Below the pieces are notes generated by a model. That model made no database searches. It was not told where the DNA came from and saw only the letters and a list, made by a program, of their open reading frames with translations. From assembly GCF_004833285.1 (NCBI RefSeq), contig NZ_STFG01000006.1:1-64000 (forward strand): a DNA stretch of 64,000 nt, in the 5' to 3' direction. The number at the start of each line of letters is the position of its first letter. The first letter of the stretch is position 1. The position numbers and the translations under genes were made by a program. This document shows, one piece after another, positions 8,545 to 20,909 of the stretch. Origin of the DNA: Lampropedia puyangensis (GTDB lineage Bacteria > Pseudomonadota > Gammaproteobacteria > Burkholderiales > Burkholderiaceae_C).

Positions 8545-8569
8545 AAAAAAACGCCCACCGAAGTGGGCG
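8545..8569 (-). terminator. Rho-independent terminator between sulfurtransferase and yeeE
   Basis: On the minus strand CGCCCAC, the stable tetraloop TTCG and GTGGGCG form a perfect 7-bp stem (8552-8569), followed immediately by seven U (8551-8545). It follows the sulfurtransferase stop (8642) by about 70 bp and ends only ~28 bp before the YeeE start codon. Confidence 0.85.
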
Positions 8570-8641
8570 CAATACACCTTGCTCAGAAACTTGCCGCAAG
8601 CTGTGCAACAACGCAACCAGCCTGCAGCCCCATACTTGCTT

Positions 8642-9583
8642 TTATTTGGCCGCCCACACCGTACCACTGGGGTTGCTAACCGGCACGCCCACGGCATTGC
8701 CGTATTCCGTCCATGAGCCGTCGTAGTTTTTCACGTTGTAGCCCAGAATTTTTGACAGGGCAAACCATGTGTGGCTAGAGCGCTCTCCAATACGGCAGTA
8801 AGTGATGATGGGTTTAGAACCATCCAAACCCACAGCCCCGTAAATCTTCTTCAGCTCCTCTGCAGACTTGAAGGTGCCATCCTTATTCACCGCCTGACCC
8901 CAAGGCACATTCACGGCACCAGGCACATGGCCTGCGCGAATGGCCAACTCCTGCACTCCTGCTGGTGCAAAAATCTTGCCGCTGTATTCGTCGGCCGAGC
9001 GAATGTCGACCAATTTGGCGTCGCTGGTACCTTCAGCCGCAGCCAAGGTATCACTCAAACGCGCACGCAAGTTGGTGTTGATACCACTGACCGTATAGCT
9101 TGTTTTGCCGTATTCAGGCACACGATTGTTCAAAGCGCGGCTCTCAGCTTCCCACTTCACACGGCCACCATCGAGCAGTTTGACGTTTTTCACACCATAA
9201 ATATCAAAAACCCAGGCACCCCACGCGGCAAACCAGTTATTAGTGTCACCGTACAGCACCACGGTGGTGTCGTTACCCACGCCAGACTGAGACAGTAGCT
9301 TTTCAAAATTTTCTTTGGAAACAATATCGCGTCGCACCGTGTCATTCAAATCGGTGTGCCAAGAAAAATTCACCGCCCCCGGGATGTGCCCACGCTCATA
9401 CACACCAGGATTGACACTGACTTCAATCACGCGGATTTTGTCGTTATCGAGATTGTTGGCCAGCCATTCCGTTGTCACCAATGGCCCTTCAGGAACTGGT
9501 GTCGCGGCATTCGCAGCACTTGCAATAGCCAAAGTCCCCACCAGTGCAGAAGCACGTAACCATGTTTGCAGCGTTGTATTCAT
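8642..9583 (-). CDS. Periplasmic two-domain rhodanese-type sulfurtransferase
   Basis: 313 residues from ATG 9583, chosen because AAGGA lies upstream and a signal peptide (ASALVGTLAIASAANAAT) follows at once. Two rhodanese domains are visible. The N-terminal one (about 30-140) has VVLYGDTNNWFAAW and lacks the loop cysteine. The C-terminal one (about 165-300) has the active-site loop TYCRIGERSSHTW with Cys near residue 263. This matches thiosulfate or 3-mercaptopyruvate sulfurtransferases that move sulfane sulfur to cyanide or thiols. Export plus the YeeE-type importer downstream suggests periplasmic processing of thiosulfate before or during import; that coupling is inference. Confidence 0.9.
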   Translation of the reverse strand: MNTTLQTWLRASALVGTLAIASAANAATPVPEGPLVTTEWLANNLDNDKIRVIEVSVNPGVYERGHIPGAVNFSWHTDLNDTVRRDIVSKENFEKLLSQSGVGNDTTVVLYGDTNNWFAAWGAWVFDIYGVKNVKLLDGGRVKWEAESRALNNRVPEYGKTSYTVSGINTNLRARLSDTLAAAEGTSDAKLVDIRSADEYSGKIFAPAGVQELAIRAGHVPGAVNVPWGQAVNKDGTFKSAEELKKIYGAVGLDGSKPIITYCRIGERSSHTWFALSKILGYNVKNYDGSWTEYGNAVGVPVSNPSGTVWAAK

Positions 9584-9766
9584 TGGCTCGCATCCTTTCA
9601 ATTTGTTTCGATATTTGAACTTGGACGCAACTATAGAAAACAAGCGATCAAACACCAACCAATCATTTCTCATGACGTTATGCAGCAGGGCCATAAGCGC
9701 TGCTGCGCTTGCTTCTGCGCCATTTCACCGTGTTTGAAATGCACAAATCAACATGAAAATAAACAT

Positions 9767-9792
9767 AAAAAAAGAGGCCTCAAAAGGCCTCT
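9767..9792 (-). terminator. Terminator after carB
   Basis: On the minus strand AGAGGCCT (9792-9785), a 4-nt loop and AGGCCTCT (9780-9773) give a perfect 8-bp stem running into seven U (9773-9767). It begins about 20 bp past the carB stop codon and separates the car locus from the sulfurtransferase gene. Confidence 0.9.
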
Positions 9793-9813
9793 TCTGCTTA
9801 GCGTTGCAACAGG

Positions 9814-13071
<3,258 letters not shown>

Positions 13072-13106
13072 AGTTCAGCGCCAACGGCGCTCTCCAACAA
13101 GATGTT

Positions 13107-13478
13107 TCAAGCCACACCACTGAGGGTGCGGGACTTGATGTGCTCAAGCAATTTTTCAATACGCTCTGGCTGCACTTTTTTCTGCATCAACTGCAGCATG
13201 CCTTCACCCTCAGCAATAGGGCGCAGCACATCCACCTCAGGTGGATAAAAAGTGGCATCCCACTCCAGTAACTCCTGGTCAAACTCCTCATCAGTCCAAT
13301 TCTTGCCTTTGGCAATGAACACCACCAAAGGCATGGCTTTTTTCTCAATAAAAGCTTTCTTGTACGGTTTTTGCGCCCAACGCTCACCAAACCACTGTTT
13401 TGCTCCAGGCTCCAAAGTGAGCATGCGTTTGGCAATCGCCTTTTCCAGTGCCGCAGAAGGGAAGCTAAACAGTTTCAT
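13107..13478 (-). CDS. Small uncharacterised protein between carA and carB
   Basis: 123 residues, soluble, Lys- and Glu-rich, with no signal peptide or membrane segment. Visible features are a basic N-terminal part (KAIAKRMLTLEPGAKQWFGE), a Lys-rich patch (KKAFIEKKAMPLVVFIAKG), an acidic helix (TDEEFDQELLEWDATF) and a C-terminal helix (RIEKLLEHIKSRTL). I do not recognise the family. It is in the carA-to-carB direction, 92 bp after carA and 35 bp before carB, so it is probably co-transcribed. No strong ribosome binding site precedes the ATG. Reading frame and coding-like composition support a real gene; a role in carbamoyl-phosphate synthesis is not shown. Confidence 0.65.
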   Translation of the reverse strand: MKLFSFPSAALEKAIAKRMLTLEPGAKQWFGERWAQKPYKKAFIEKKAMPLVVFIAKGKNWTDEEFDQELLEWDATFYPPEVDVLRPIAEGEGMLQLMQKKVQPERIEKLLEHIKSRTLSGVA

Positions 13479-13570
13479 AAAGCCAATAATTGATTAAAAG
13501 TAGTGAAATGAAAAGAAGTAATCGATGGGCCGCAGCAAAATTAAGCTTCACACAGCCCACCACAGCAGCC

Positions 13571-14749
13571 TTAACTGGCAGCGGTTTGACGGCGCATAAG
13601 CGCAACAAACTGATCAAACAAATACGCAATATCGTGCGGCCCGGGGGACGCCTCTGGATGCCCCTGAAAACACAAGGCGGGCTTCTCCGTATGGGCCAGC
13701 CCCTGCACCGTGCCATCAAACAAGCTGCTGTGCGTCACACGCACGGTCGCTGGCAAAGATTGCGCATCAACCGCAAAACCATGGTTTTGGCTGGTGATAC
13801 TGACCCGTCCGGAGTCATGGTCTTTGACGGGATGGTTTGCGCCATGGTGGCCGAATTTCATTTTGAAGGTTTTGGCACCTAATGCCAAAGCCATGATCTG
13901 GTGGCCCAAGCAAATACCAAAGGTGGGGATACCACTGTCAATCGATTCACGCGCTGCTTGCACCGCGTATGTGCAAGGCTCCGGATCACCTGGGCCATTG
14001 GAGAAAAACACACCATCGGGCTGCAAAGCCTTGACTTGCTCAAACGGTGTTTGAGCAGGCACGACTGTCACGCGACAGCCTTTTTCAGCCAAGATACGCA
14101 GGATGTTGTGTTTAACGCCGAAGTCATACGCCACCACATGAAAGCGTGGCGCAGTCTGTGAACCGTAGCCTTCGCCCAAAGTCCAGGTGGTTTGTGTCCA
14201 CTCGTAGGACTTGTCGGTCGTGACGACCTTAGCCAAATCCAAACCACTCATATTGGGCGCAGCCTGGGCCTTTTGCACTGCTTCTTTAATCACCGTTTCG
14301 GTGACAGCCTCGCCCGCAGCCAAAGCCACGATGCATCCATTTTGCGCACCGTGCTCACGCAAATGGCGCGTCAACTTCCGCGTATCCACGTTGGCAATAG
14401 CCACAATATGGTGCTGCACCAAATAGTCTGACAACGACTGGTTTTGGCGAAAGTTGCTGGCCAACAATGGAAGATTCTTGATCACCAAGCCTGCCGCATA
14501 GGCTTTGCTTGATTCACTGTCTTCATCGTTAGTGCCGTAATTGCCGATATGGGGATATGTCAGCGTCACAATTTGCTGGCAGTAGCTGGGATCCGTCAAG
14601 ATCTCTTGGTAGCCGGTCAAGGAGGTGTTGAACACCACCTCACCAGTTGTGGAGCCAGAAGCGCCCACAGCATTGCCAATGAAAATTGTGCCATCTGCGA
14701 GCGCCAAAATAGCGGCGGGAAGATTTCCCTGCTGGAGAGACAAGAGCAC
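13571..14749 (-). CDS. carA: Carbamoyl-phosphate synthase small chain
   Basis: 392 residues from a GTG start at 14749, chosen because GAGG lies a few bases upstream and the protein then begins in line with the family; an in-frame extension to 14875 reads as non-coding. The N-terminal CPSase domain ([24 protein letters not shown]) is followed by a class I glutamine amidotransferase domain with the nucleophile Cys in FGICLGHQ and the His/Glu pair in [11 protein letters not shown]. It hydrolyses glutamine and channels ammonia to CarB. No upstream pyrimidine or arginine control motif was recognised. Confidence 0.96.
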   Translation of the reverse strand: MLLSLQQGNLPAAILALADGTIFIGNAVGASGSTTGEVVFNTSLTGYQEILTDPSYCQQIVTLTYPHIGNYGTNDEDSESSKAYAAGLVIKNLPLLASNFRQNQSLSDYLVQHHIVAIANVDTRKLTRHLREHGAQNGCIVALAAGEAVTETVIKEAVQKAQAAPNMSGLDLAKVVTTDKSYEWTQTTWTLGEGYGSQTAPRFHVVAYDFGVKHNILRILAEKGCRVTVVPAQTPFEQVKALQPDGVFFSNGPGDPEPCTYAVQAARESIDSGIPTFGICLGHQIMALALGAKTFKMKFGHHGANHPVKDHDSGRVSITSQNHGFAVDAQSLPATVRVTHSSLFDGTVQGLAHTEKPALCFQGHPEASPGPHDIAYLFDQFVALMRRQTAAS

Positions 14750-14959
14750 GCGATTACCTCGAAAAGGAAGCCAAGAAGTTCCCACCAAACAATATGAATA
14801 TGGCCGGCACCGGTGGGCAGCAACTGACAGGCATTCAAAATGCAGGCTGGCAGCCTCCACCAAACGCACGCACACAATTCCTTAATGAATTGGCCCAGCG
14901 CGCCTCAGGCACCGCCCCGTATCGCGCCCACATTCAAAGACGCAAAAAGGGTATCAAAA

Positions 14960-14975
14960 GCGCCAAAAAAGGCGC
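14960..14975 (-). terminator. Weak terminator-like hairpin between HAD gene and carA
   Basis: On the minus strand GCGCC, a T6 loop and GGCGC form a 5-bp stem followed by TTTTGATACCCTTTTT. It sits between the HAD stop (15031) and the carA start. The stem is short, so it may only partly terminate. Confidence 0.35.
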
Positions 14976-15030
14976 AGCTTGGTGTGGAAACAGGGTAGAT
15001 AAACCTGCCAATTATAGCCGAGGACTTACT

Positions 15031-15750
15031 TTAACCGCAGACAAGTTGACGCAAAGAATCCAAATCCGCAATCTGATGGGGCACGATATGAGGATGCCTC
15101 CAATCCTGCCGCTCACGATTGAGCCAACTCGCCTGCATACCCGCCTGCAATGCCCCCACCACATCCAAAACGGGGTCATCACCAACATGCAACACCTGAG
15201 ATGGCTGCACCCCAACGCGGCGTGCAGCCATCTCAAAAATTCTTCCGTCAGGCTTTAACACCCCAGCTTCGCGTGCAGGAACACTGGCAGCAAAATACTG
15301 ACCTATAGGCATATCCAGCACATTGGCATTGCCGTTACTCAACGCTACCAAAGGAAAACGGCGCGACAAAGCAACTAAAGCTTGCTCTACTTCAGGAAAC
15401 AGATCCACCTGCTGACGAACGGCAAAAAAAGTCGCGAACCCTTGTTCTGCCAAGGACTCATCATCGCCCGCTAACGACAGCGCTCGGGCAATCATTTGTT
15501 TACGCAAAAAAGAAAAGTCGTGCGCTTGCGCCACAAACTCGGCCTTCACCTGCTCGCGAATGGTTTGCGCCACCCCTTCTTGCTGCCAATAGATTGCAGT
15601 TGCAGGGGCGAATTGCTGCATCCAAGCCAGCAAAGCAGCTTCAGCTTTTCGAATGGTGGGCCAAACAGGCCACAAGGTGTCATCCAAATCCAGGCTAATT
15701 GCCTGAATCTGCGACACATTGAGTTGGGCAATAGCATGCGATACGGTCAT
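15031..15750 (-). CDS. HAD-superfamily phosphatase (YigB-like)
   Basis: 239 residues from ATG 15750. A longer frame to 15948 would overlap the divergent dapC start and its extra residues do not match the family. HAD motif I is SLDLDDTLWP (nucleophile and general acid Asp), motif II is LVALSNGNA, the conserved Lys is in VLKPDGRIF, and motif III/IV is HVGDDPVLDV. The helical cap lies between motifs I and II, as in HAD-IA enzymes. E. coli YigB of this type dephosphorylates FMN and a riboflavin precursor; the substrate here is not determinable. It lies upstream of carA and shares a divergent promoter region with dapC. Confidence 0.85.
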   Translation of the reverse strand: MTVSHAIAQLNVSQIQAISLDLDDTLWPVWPTIRKAEAALLAWMQQFAPATAIYWQQEGVAQTIREQVKAEFVAQAHDFSFLRKQMIARALSLAGDDESLAEQGFATFFAVRQQVDLFPEVEQALVALSRRFPLVALSNGNANVLDMPIGQYFAASVPAREAGVLKPDGRIFEMAARRVGVQPSQVLHVGDDPVLDVVGALQAGMQASWLNRERQDWRHPHIVPHQIADLDSLRQLVCG

Positions 15751-15864
15751 TTGCCAAGCATAGCTCAGGATCAAACCCTTTGTTTGCATAGCGTTACCGC
15801 CAAACAGTAAAAGCCACCCAAGAAGCCCCCAGCAACGTCCCAACCAGCGCGATAATGCGCAACC

Positions 15865-17079
15865 ATGAATCCAAGACTCGATCGCCTCAATCCCTACCCA
15901 TTTGAGCGCCTGCGCCAACTGTTTGCAGAGGTGCAGCCTAATGCGCACTTACGCCCTATCAGCTTGGGCATTGGAGAGCCACGACATGCCACACCAGCAT
16001 TCGTGCTACAAGCCTACCAACAGGCACTACACTCCCCCACTGATGGACTGGCCAGCTACCCGGCTACCGCAGGAACACCGGCGCTGCGACAGGCTTTCGC
16101 AAAATGGCTGGGGCAACGCTATCGCGTTCAGGTCGATGCGCTGACGCAAACACTACCAGTCAATGGCTCACGCGAAGCGCTGTTTGCACTCACTCAAACT
16201 GTGGTGAACCCAAATCAGCGCGATGCGATTGTGGTGTGTCCCAATCCGTTCTACCAAATTTACGAAGGCGCGGCCTTACTGGCTGGCGCAACGCCTTACT
16301 TCGCCAACAGCGCCCCTGCGCGCAACTTTGCCGTGGATTGGGATTCTGTACCCGCTGATATTTGGGCGCGAACGCAACTCTTGTTTGTGTGCTCCCCCGG
16401 CAACCCTACAGGCGCAGTGATGCCGCTCAGTGAATGGGAAAAGCTCTTTGCCCTCAGTGACCAATATGGTTTTGTAATCGCCAGCGATGAGTGCTATAGC
16501 GAAATTTACTTCCAGGAAGAAGCCCCTTTAGGCGGCCTAGAAGCAGCCCGCCAACTGGGGCGGCATGACTGGAAAAATTTGGTCATTTTGACCAGCCTCT
16601 CCAAACGCAGCAACGTCCCAGGTATGCGCAGCGGCTTTGTCGCGGGCGATGCCTCTATCCTCAAACAATTTTTACTCTACCGAACCTACCATGGTTGCGC
16701 CATGGCTCCTCCAGTGCAAGCAGCCAGCATCGCTGCTTGGAACGATGAGGCGCACGTACAGGAAAACCGAGACCTCTATCGGCAGAAATTCGCTGAAGTC
16801 ACCCCCATCCTCAGCGAAGTACTGGATGTTCGCTTACCCGACGCCAGCTTTTACCTCTGGGCCGCCATTCCTGCCTCGCTAGGGATGAGTGACACGGCAT
16901 TTGCCAAAGCCCTCTACCAAGAGCAGGCTGTAACCGTCCTTCCAGGAAGCTACTTGGCGCGCGAAGCGCCAGCGGGCAATCCGGGCGCAGGGCGAATTCG
17001 CATGGCCTTGGTGGCAGAAACAGCGGAGTGCCTTGAAGCAGCGCGCCGCATTGCCGCCTTTGTTCATCAACACAACTGA
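15865..17079 (+). CDS. dapC: N-succinyldiaminopimelate aminotransferase
   Basis: 404 residues, a fold-type I PLP aminotransferase. Markers are LGIGEPRHATPAFV near the N-terminus, NGSREALFALTQ, PNPFYQIYEGAALL, PGNPTGAV, the DECYSEIYF segment and the PLP Lys in SLSKRSNVPGMRSGF. It makes N-succinyl-LL-2,6-diaminopimelate from the keto acid and glutamate in lysine and peptidoglycan synthesis. Its position directly before dapD, and dapE 3 kb later, supports DapC over other aminotransferases. Transcription is away from the HAD gene. A 225-bp gap before dapD shows no recognisable signals. Confidence 0.93.
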   Translation: MNPRLDRLNPYPFERLRQLFAEVQPNAHLRPISLGIGEPRHATPAFVLQAYQQALHSPTDGLASYPATAGTPALRQAFAKWLGQRYRVQVDALTQTLPVNGSREALFALTQTVVNPNQRDAIVVCPNPFYQIYEGAALLAGATPYFANSAPARNFAVDWDSVPADIWARTQLLFVCSPGNPTGAVMPLSEWEKLFALSDQYGFVIASDECYSEIYFQEEAPLGGLEAARQLGRHDWKNLVILTSLSKRSNVPGMRSGFVAGDASILKQFLLYRTYHGCAMAPPVQAASIAAWNDEAHVQENRDLYRQKFAEVTPILSEVLDVRLPDASFYLWAAIPASLGMSDTAFAKALYQEQAVTVLPGSYLAREAPAGNPGAGRIRMALVAETAECLEAARRIAAFVHQHN

Positions 17080-17304
17080 CGCTGAACCCAACCAACAAGT
17101 CGGCATTCACCATAGTGACCTCGTTTACACTCGAAGCCCTATGCCTCAATAGTGAACCTTGCATGCCTGCCGCATGGCGCAAGCACTTACAAATCTGTTG
17201 AGCGAATCCCCCACTCCGACACATCAGGTGCAAGCATTACCTGCGCTGATGTTGAGGCTCTGACTCCAGCCAATTTTTTAAACTTTAATCAACACACCTC
17301 AGCC

Positions 17305-18138
17305 ATGACACAAGCTCTGCAAACTTTGATCGAAAACGCTTGGGAAGAGCGCACATCCTTTTCCCCCTCTTCGGCCCCTACCGATGTCCGCAATGCTGTG
17401 GAGGACGTAATCAACCAACTTGATACAGGCACATTGCGCGTAGCCAGCCGTAGTGGCGTGGGCAACTGGACCGTTCACCAGTGGATCAAAAAAGCCGTGC
17501 TGCTGTCCTTCCGCCTCAACGACAACGAAGTGATGCAAGCAGGACAATTGGGCTTCTATGACAAAGTGCCCACCAAATTCTCAGGCCTCTCGCAACAAGA
17601 ACTGGCTGCTACAGGTGTACGCGTAGTGCCTCCTGCCGTGGCACGTCGCGGCAGCTTCATTGCCAAAGGTGCCATTTTGATGCCTTCCTACACCAACATC
17701 GGCGCGTATGTGGACGAAGGCACCATGGTGGACACATGGGCCACTGTAGGCTCTTGCGCTCAAGTGGGTAAGAATGTGCACCTCTCTGGCGGCGTTGGTT
17801 TGGGCGGCGTGCTGGAGCCTCTTCAAGCCAACCCCACCATCATTGAAGACAACTGCTTTATTGGCGCTCGCTCGGAAATCGTTGAAGGCGTGATCGTGGA
17901 GGAAAATTCCGTGGTTTCCATGGGCGTCTATATCGGCCAATCGACCCCCATTTTCAACCGTGAGACCGGCGAAATCACCTTTGGCCGCGTGCCTGCTGGC
18001 TCAGTAGTGGTCTCGGGCAATTTGCCCAAAAAAACCAAAGACGGCAAGGACTACTCCATGTACGCTGCCATCATCGTCAAGACCGTCGATGCCAAGACCC
18101 GCTCGACCACCAGCTTGAACGACTTGCTGCGCGACTAA
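17305..18138 (+). CDS. dapD: Tetrahydrodipicolinate N-succinyltransferase
   Basis: 277 residues from ATG 17305 ([20 protein letters not shown]), which fits the family start; 51 upstream in-frame residues are not family-like. The left-handed beta-helix of hexapeptide repeats is visible from about residue 105 to 215 ([28 protein letters not shown], then [20 protein letters not shown]). The enzyme transfers succinyl from succinyl-CoA to tetrahydrodipicolinate, the step before DapC. A 9-bp hairpin follows the stop codon. Confidence 0.96.
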   Translation: MTQALQTLIENAWEERTSFSPSSAPTDVRNAVEDVINQLDTGTLRVASRSGVGNWTVHQWIKKAVLLSFRLNDNEVMQAGQLGFYDKVPTKFSGLSQQELAATGVRVVPPAVARRGSFIAKGAILMPSYTNIGAYVDEGTMVDTWATVGSCAQVGKNVHLSGGVGLGGVLEPLQANPTIIEDNCFIGARSEIVEGVIVEENSVVSMGVYIGQSTPIFNRETGEITFGRVPAGSVVVSGNLPKKTKDGKDYSMYAAIIVKTVDAKTRSTTSLNDLLRD

Positions 18139-18147
18139 GCCCCTCAC

Positions 18148-18180
18148 CCGACATGCTCAGACAAGCTTTGCGCATGTCGG
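18148..18180 (+). terminator. Hairpin after dapD
   Basis: CCGACATGC (18148-18156) and GCATGTCGG (18172-18180) form a perfect 9-bp stem with a 15-nt loop just past the dapD stop. There is no U-tract afterwards, so it may be an mRNA 3'-end or stability structure and not an intrinsic terminator. Confidence 0.45.
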
Positions 18181-18341
18181 CTGCAGATTCATCAGCACAC
18201 GCAGCCCCGTCCTGACTATTGCTCGCACATCCAACCATGCATTAGTGAACACTCGATCGTGTGGCTGCTGCGGCCATAGAAAATGGTACATTGGCTGCCT
18301 ATTCTGATATTTACTTACAAAAACGCTTTTGAGGAGTCGCC

Positions 18342-19514
18342 ATGCCGGCAATGGAACGTTTGTTGAAGATGATGGCGGACAATAAAGCGTCCGACTTGTA
18401 TTTATCGGCAAATGCACCGGTGATGGTGAAGGTTCGCGGTGAAACGCTGCCCGTCAATAACCAACTCCTCTCCAGCGATGCCCCACTGAAATTACTCAGT
18501 GAGATTGTCTCTGCTGAACGCATTGAAGAGCTCCATGCTACTGGTGAGTTAAACGTGGGCGTCCCTTTGGCTGGTGTTGGTCGTTTTCGCGTCAGCGCCA
18601 TGCGCCAGCGCGGCTCCTACGCCATCGTTATCCGCTTCATCCCGAGCGAAATTCCTGACTTAAGCCTGCTGAGATTGCCTCCCGTGATGGAATCTCTGTG
18701 CATGGAAAGGCGCGGCTTGATTCTCCTGGTAGGTGCCACCGGCTCAGGCAAAAGCACTACCATAGCCTCCATGATGGATCTGCGCAACAAGCGCACGGCC
18801 AACCATATCCTCACCATCGAGGATCCTATTGAGTACGAATTCACCAACCGCCGCAGTATCGTGAACCAACGCGAGGTCGGTTCTGACACCGAGTCGCTGC
18901 GCATCGGCTTGAAAAACGCGCTGCGCCAAGCTCCTGATGTCATTCAGATTGGTGAAATTCGAGATCGCGAAACCATGTCTGCAGCCCTTGCCTATGCGCA
19001 ATCGGGCCACTTGTGCATCTCCACGCTGCACGCCAACAATTCTTACCACGCACTCAACCGGATTTTGAGTTTCTACCCTGTCGAAGTACGCCCCACCATG
19101 CTTGGAGACTTGGCTGCCACGCTCAAAGCCATCGTCTCCCAACGGCTGCTGCGCGGGCTTGATGGAGAGCGCATTCCAGCCGTTGAAGTCATGCTCAACA
19201 CCAAGCTGGTATCCGAGTTGATTGAAGCCAGTGATTTTTCTGCCATTCGCGATGCTATGCAGCAATCCATGTCAGAAGGCTCTCAAACTTTTGAAGAGTC
19301 ATTGGCCTTCATGGTCGCCGAAGGCTTGATTGACCGCAAAGAGGCCTTTGACGCGGCCGACTCCCCGACCAACCTGATGTGGCGCCTGCAAAACGACTTC
19401 GCCATGGCCGCCAATGCCGCAAAAGCCCGGGCCGAGGTTGAAGAAGAAAATGATGATGGGCCATCATTCACCGAATTCACTTTGGACGTGCGCGAATCAA
19501 ACTCAAACGCCTGA
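18342..19514 (+). CDS. pilU: Type IV pilus retraction ATPase PilU
   Basis: 390 residues with the PilT/PilU layout: a PAS-like N-terminal domain (about 1-100), Walker A GATGSGKST at 131-139, the Asp box around ILTIEDPIEYEF, Walker B VIQIGEIRDRE near 200-210, and the His box STLHANN near 228. The start MERLLKMMADNKASDLYL and the acidic C-terminal tail ending in FTEFTLDV are typical of PilU and absent from PilT. PilU assists PilT in powering pilus retraction and twitching at the inner membrane. No other pilus genes are nearby; the gene is embedded among dap genes. Confidence 0.92.
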   Translation: MPAMERLLKMMADNKASDLYLSANAPVMVKVRGETLPVNNQLLSSDAPLKLLSEIVSAERIEELHATGELNVGVPLAGVGRFRVSAMRQRGSYAIVIRFIPSEIPDLSLLRLPPVMESLCMERRGLILLVGATGSGKSTTIASMMDLRNKRTANHILTIEDPIEYEFTNRRSIVNQREVGSDTESLRIGLKNALRQAPDVIQIGEIRDRETMSAALAYAQSGHLCISTLHANNSYHALNRILSFYPVEVRPTMLGDLAATLKAIVSQRLLRGLDGERIPAVEVMLNTKLVSELIEASDFSAIRDAMQQSMSEGSQTFEESLAFMVAEGLIDRKEAFDAADSPTNLMWRLQNDFAMAANAAKARAEVEEENDDGPSFTEFTLDVRESNSNA

Positions 19515-19579
19515 ACACCCATCCCCGCACTTTAGGCGCAACAACCATCTAAAGTGCCCCGGCAAATTCAGCAAACAGC

Positions 19580-19612
19580 AAGGTGCCAATCGGTTACGAT
19601 CGGCACCTTGTT
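19580..19612 (+). terminator. Terminator-like hairpin after pilU
   Basis: AAGGTGCCAATCG (19580-19592) pairs with CGATCGGCACCTT (19597-19609) around a GTTA loop, with one mismatch in 13 positions, followed by GTTTCAG. It lies between pilU and dapE. The U-run is short, so termination may be partial. Confidence 0.6.
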
Positions 19613-19684
19613 TCAGTTAGCGCCAGCGCGGTGTTTGCTTGCATTTCCGCAAAGCCAAACCGTGCAAATTACTCGATATTCCGC

Positions 19685-20872
19685 ATGAGCCTCACGCCTG
19701 ACACCCTCTCGCACACAGCCCACCACAATACCCTCGCATTGCTCAAAACATTGGTTGCCAAAGCTTCGGTCACACCAAACGATGCTGATTGCCTGCAGTT
19801 AATTGGTAAACGCTTGCAGGCACTGGGCTTTTCGCTTGAATGGATGCATGCAGGCCCCACCAGCGCTCCTGTTAGTAACCTATGGGCCACGCGCGCGGCC
19901 AGCACGGATGGTGCGCCAACCTTGGTGTTTGCAGGGCACACCGACGTAGTGCCCACTGGCCCGCTCGACCAATGGACGAGCCCACCATTTGAACCCACTG
20001 AACGCGACGGCCGCTTGTTTGGGCGTGGCACCAGCGATATGAAGGCCTCCATTGCAGCATTCATTGTTGCGGTGGAGCAATTGCTTGCAGAGCAACCACA
20101 ACTGCCATTGCGCTTGGCCCTTCTTCTCACCAGCGACGAAGAAGGCCCAGCCATTGACGGCACCACCCACGTCATTGAAACCCTGCGCGCGCGCGGGGAA
20201 CGTCTGGATTACTGCGTTGTGGGTGAGCCCACAGCAGTCACCCACACAGGGGACATGATTAAAAACGGCCGACGAGGCTCATTAAGCGGCCGCTTAACGG
20301 TTAAAGGCATTCAGGGCCACATTGCCTATCCACATCTGGCACGCAATCCGGTACACCAAGCCGTTCCGGCACTGACCGCACTGGCGGCCACCGAATGGGA
20401 TCAAGGCAATGCCTTTTTTCCGCCAACGAGCTGGCAAATCAGCAACATCAAAGCCGGTACAGGTGCAACTAATGTGATCCCTGGGGATGTAGTGGTCGAT
20501 TTCAATTTTCGCTTCAGCACCGAGTCAACCCCAGACAATTTGCGCCAGCGTGTTCATGCCGTACTCGACCAGCATGGTTTGGAATACCAATTGGACTGGA
20601 CCCTGGGAGGAAGCCCTTTTTTGACACCGCCAGGCACTTTGGTCGTTGCTGCGCAACAAGCCATTTCAGATGTTACCGGTTTGAGCACAGAGCTATCCAC
20701 TACAGGCGGCACCAGTGATGGCCGTTTCATTGCGACGCTGTGCCCTCAAGTCATTGAGTTAGGCCCGCCCAATGACAGCATCCACAAAGTGGATGAAAAC
20801 ATCTCTCTGAGCGAACTTGCACCACTGGCATTGATCTACATGCGCTTGCTGCAAAACCTGGCTCACGCCTGA
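19685..20872 (+). CDS. dapE: Succinyl-diaminopimelate desuccinylase
   Basis: 395 residues from ATG 19685 ([15 protein letters not shown]); the earlier in-frame start would read through the terminator region. M20-family zinc residues are seen in [11 protein letters not shown] (His, Asp), [14 protein letters not shown] (bridging Asp) and [14 protein letters not shown] (catalytic and metal Glu), with a C-terminal His in [14 protein letters not shown]. The dimerisation domain lies between. It hydrolyses N-succinyl-LL-diaminopimelate to diaminopimelate and succinate. It is followed 37 bp later by prmB. Confidence 0.95.
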   Translation: MSLTPDTLSHTAHHNTLALLKTLVAKASVTPNDADCLQLIGKRLQALGFSLEWMHAGPTSAPVSNLWATRAASTDGAPTLVFAGHTDVVPTGPLDQWTSPPFEPTERDGRLFGRGTSDMKASIAAFIVAVEQLLAEQPQLPLRLALLLTSDEEGPAIDGTTHVIETLRARGERLDYCVVGEPTAVTHTGDMIKNGRRGSLSGRLTVKGIQGHIAYPHLARNPVHQAVPALTALAATEWDQGNAFFPPTSWQISNIKAGTGATNVIPGDVVVDFNFRFSTESTPDNLRQRVHAVLDQHGLEYQLDWTLGGSPFLTPPGTLVVAAQQAISDVTGLSTELSTTGGTSDGRFIATLCPQVIELGPPNDSIHKVDENISLSELAPLALIYMRLLQNLAHA

Positions 20873-20909
20873 CTCAAAACCACCCTATTCACTCTCAGCC
20901 ACTGTCCAC

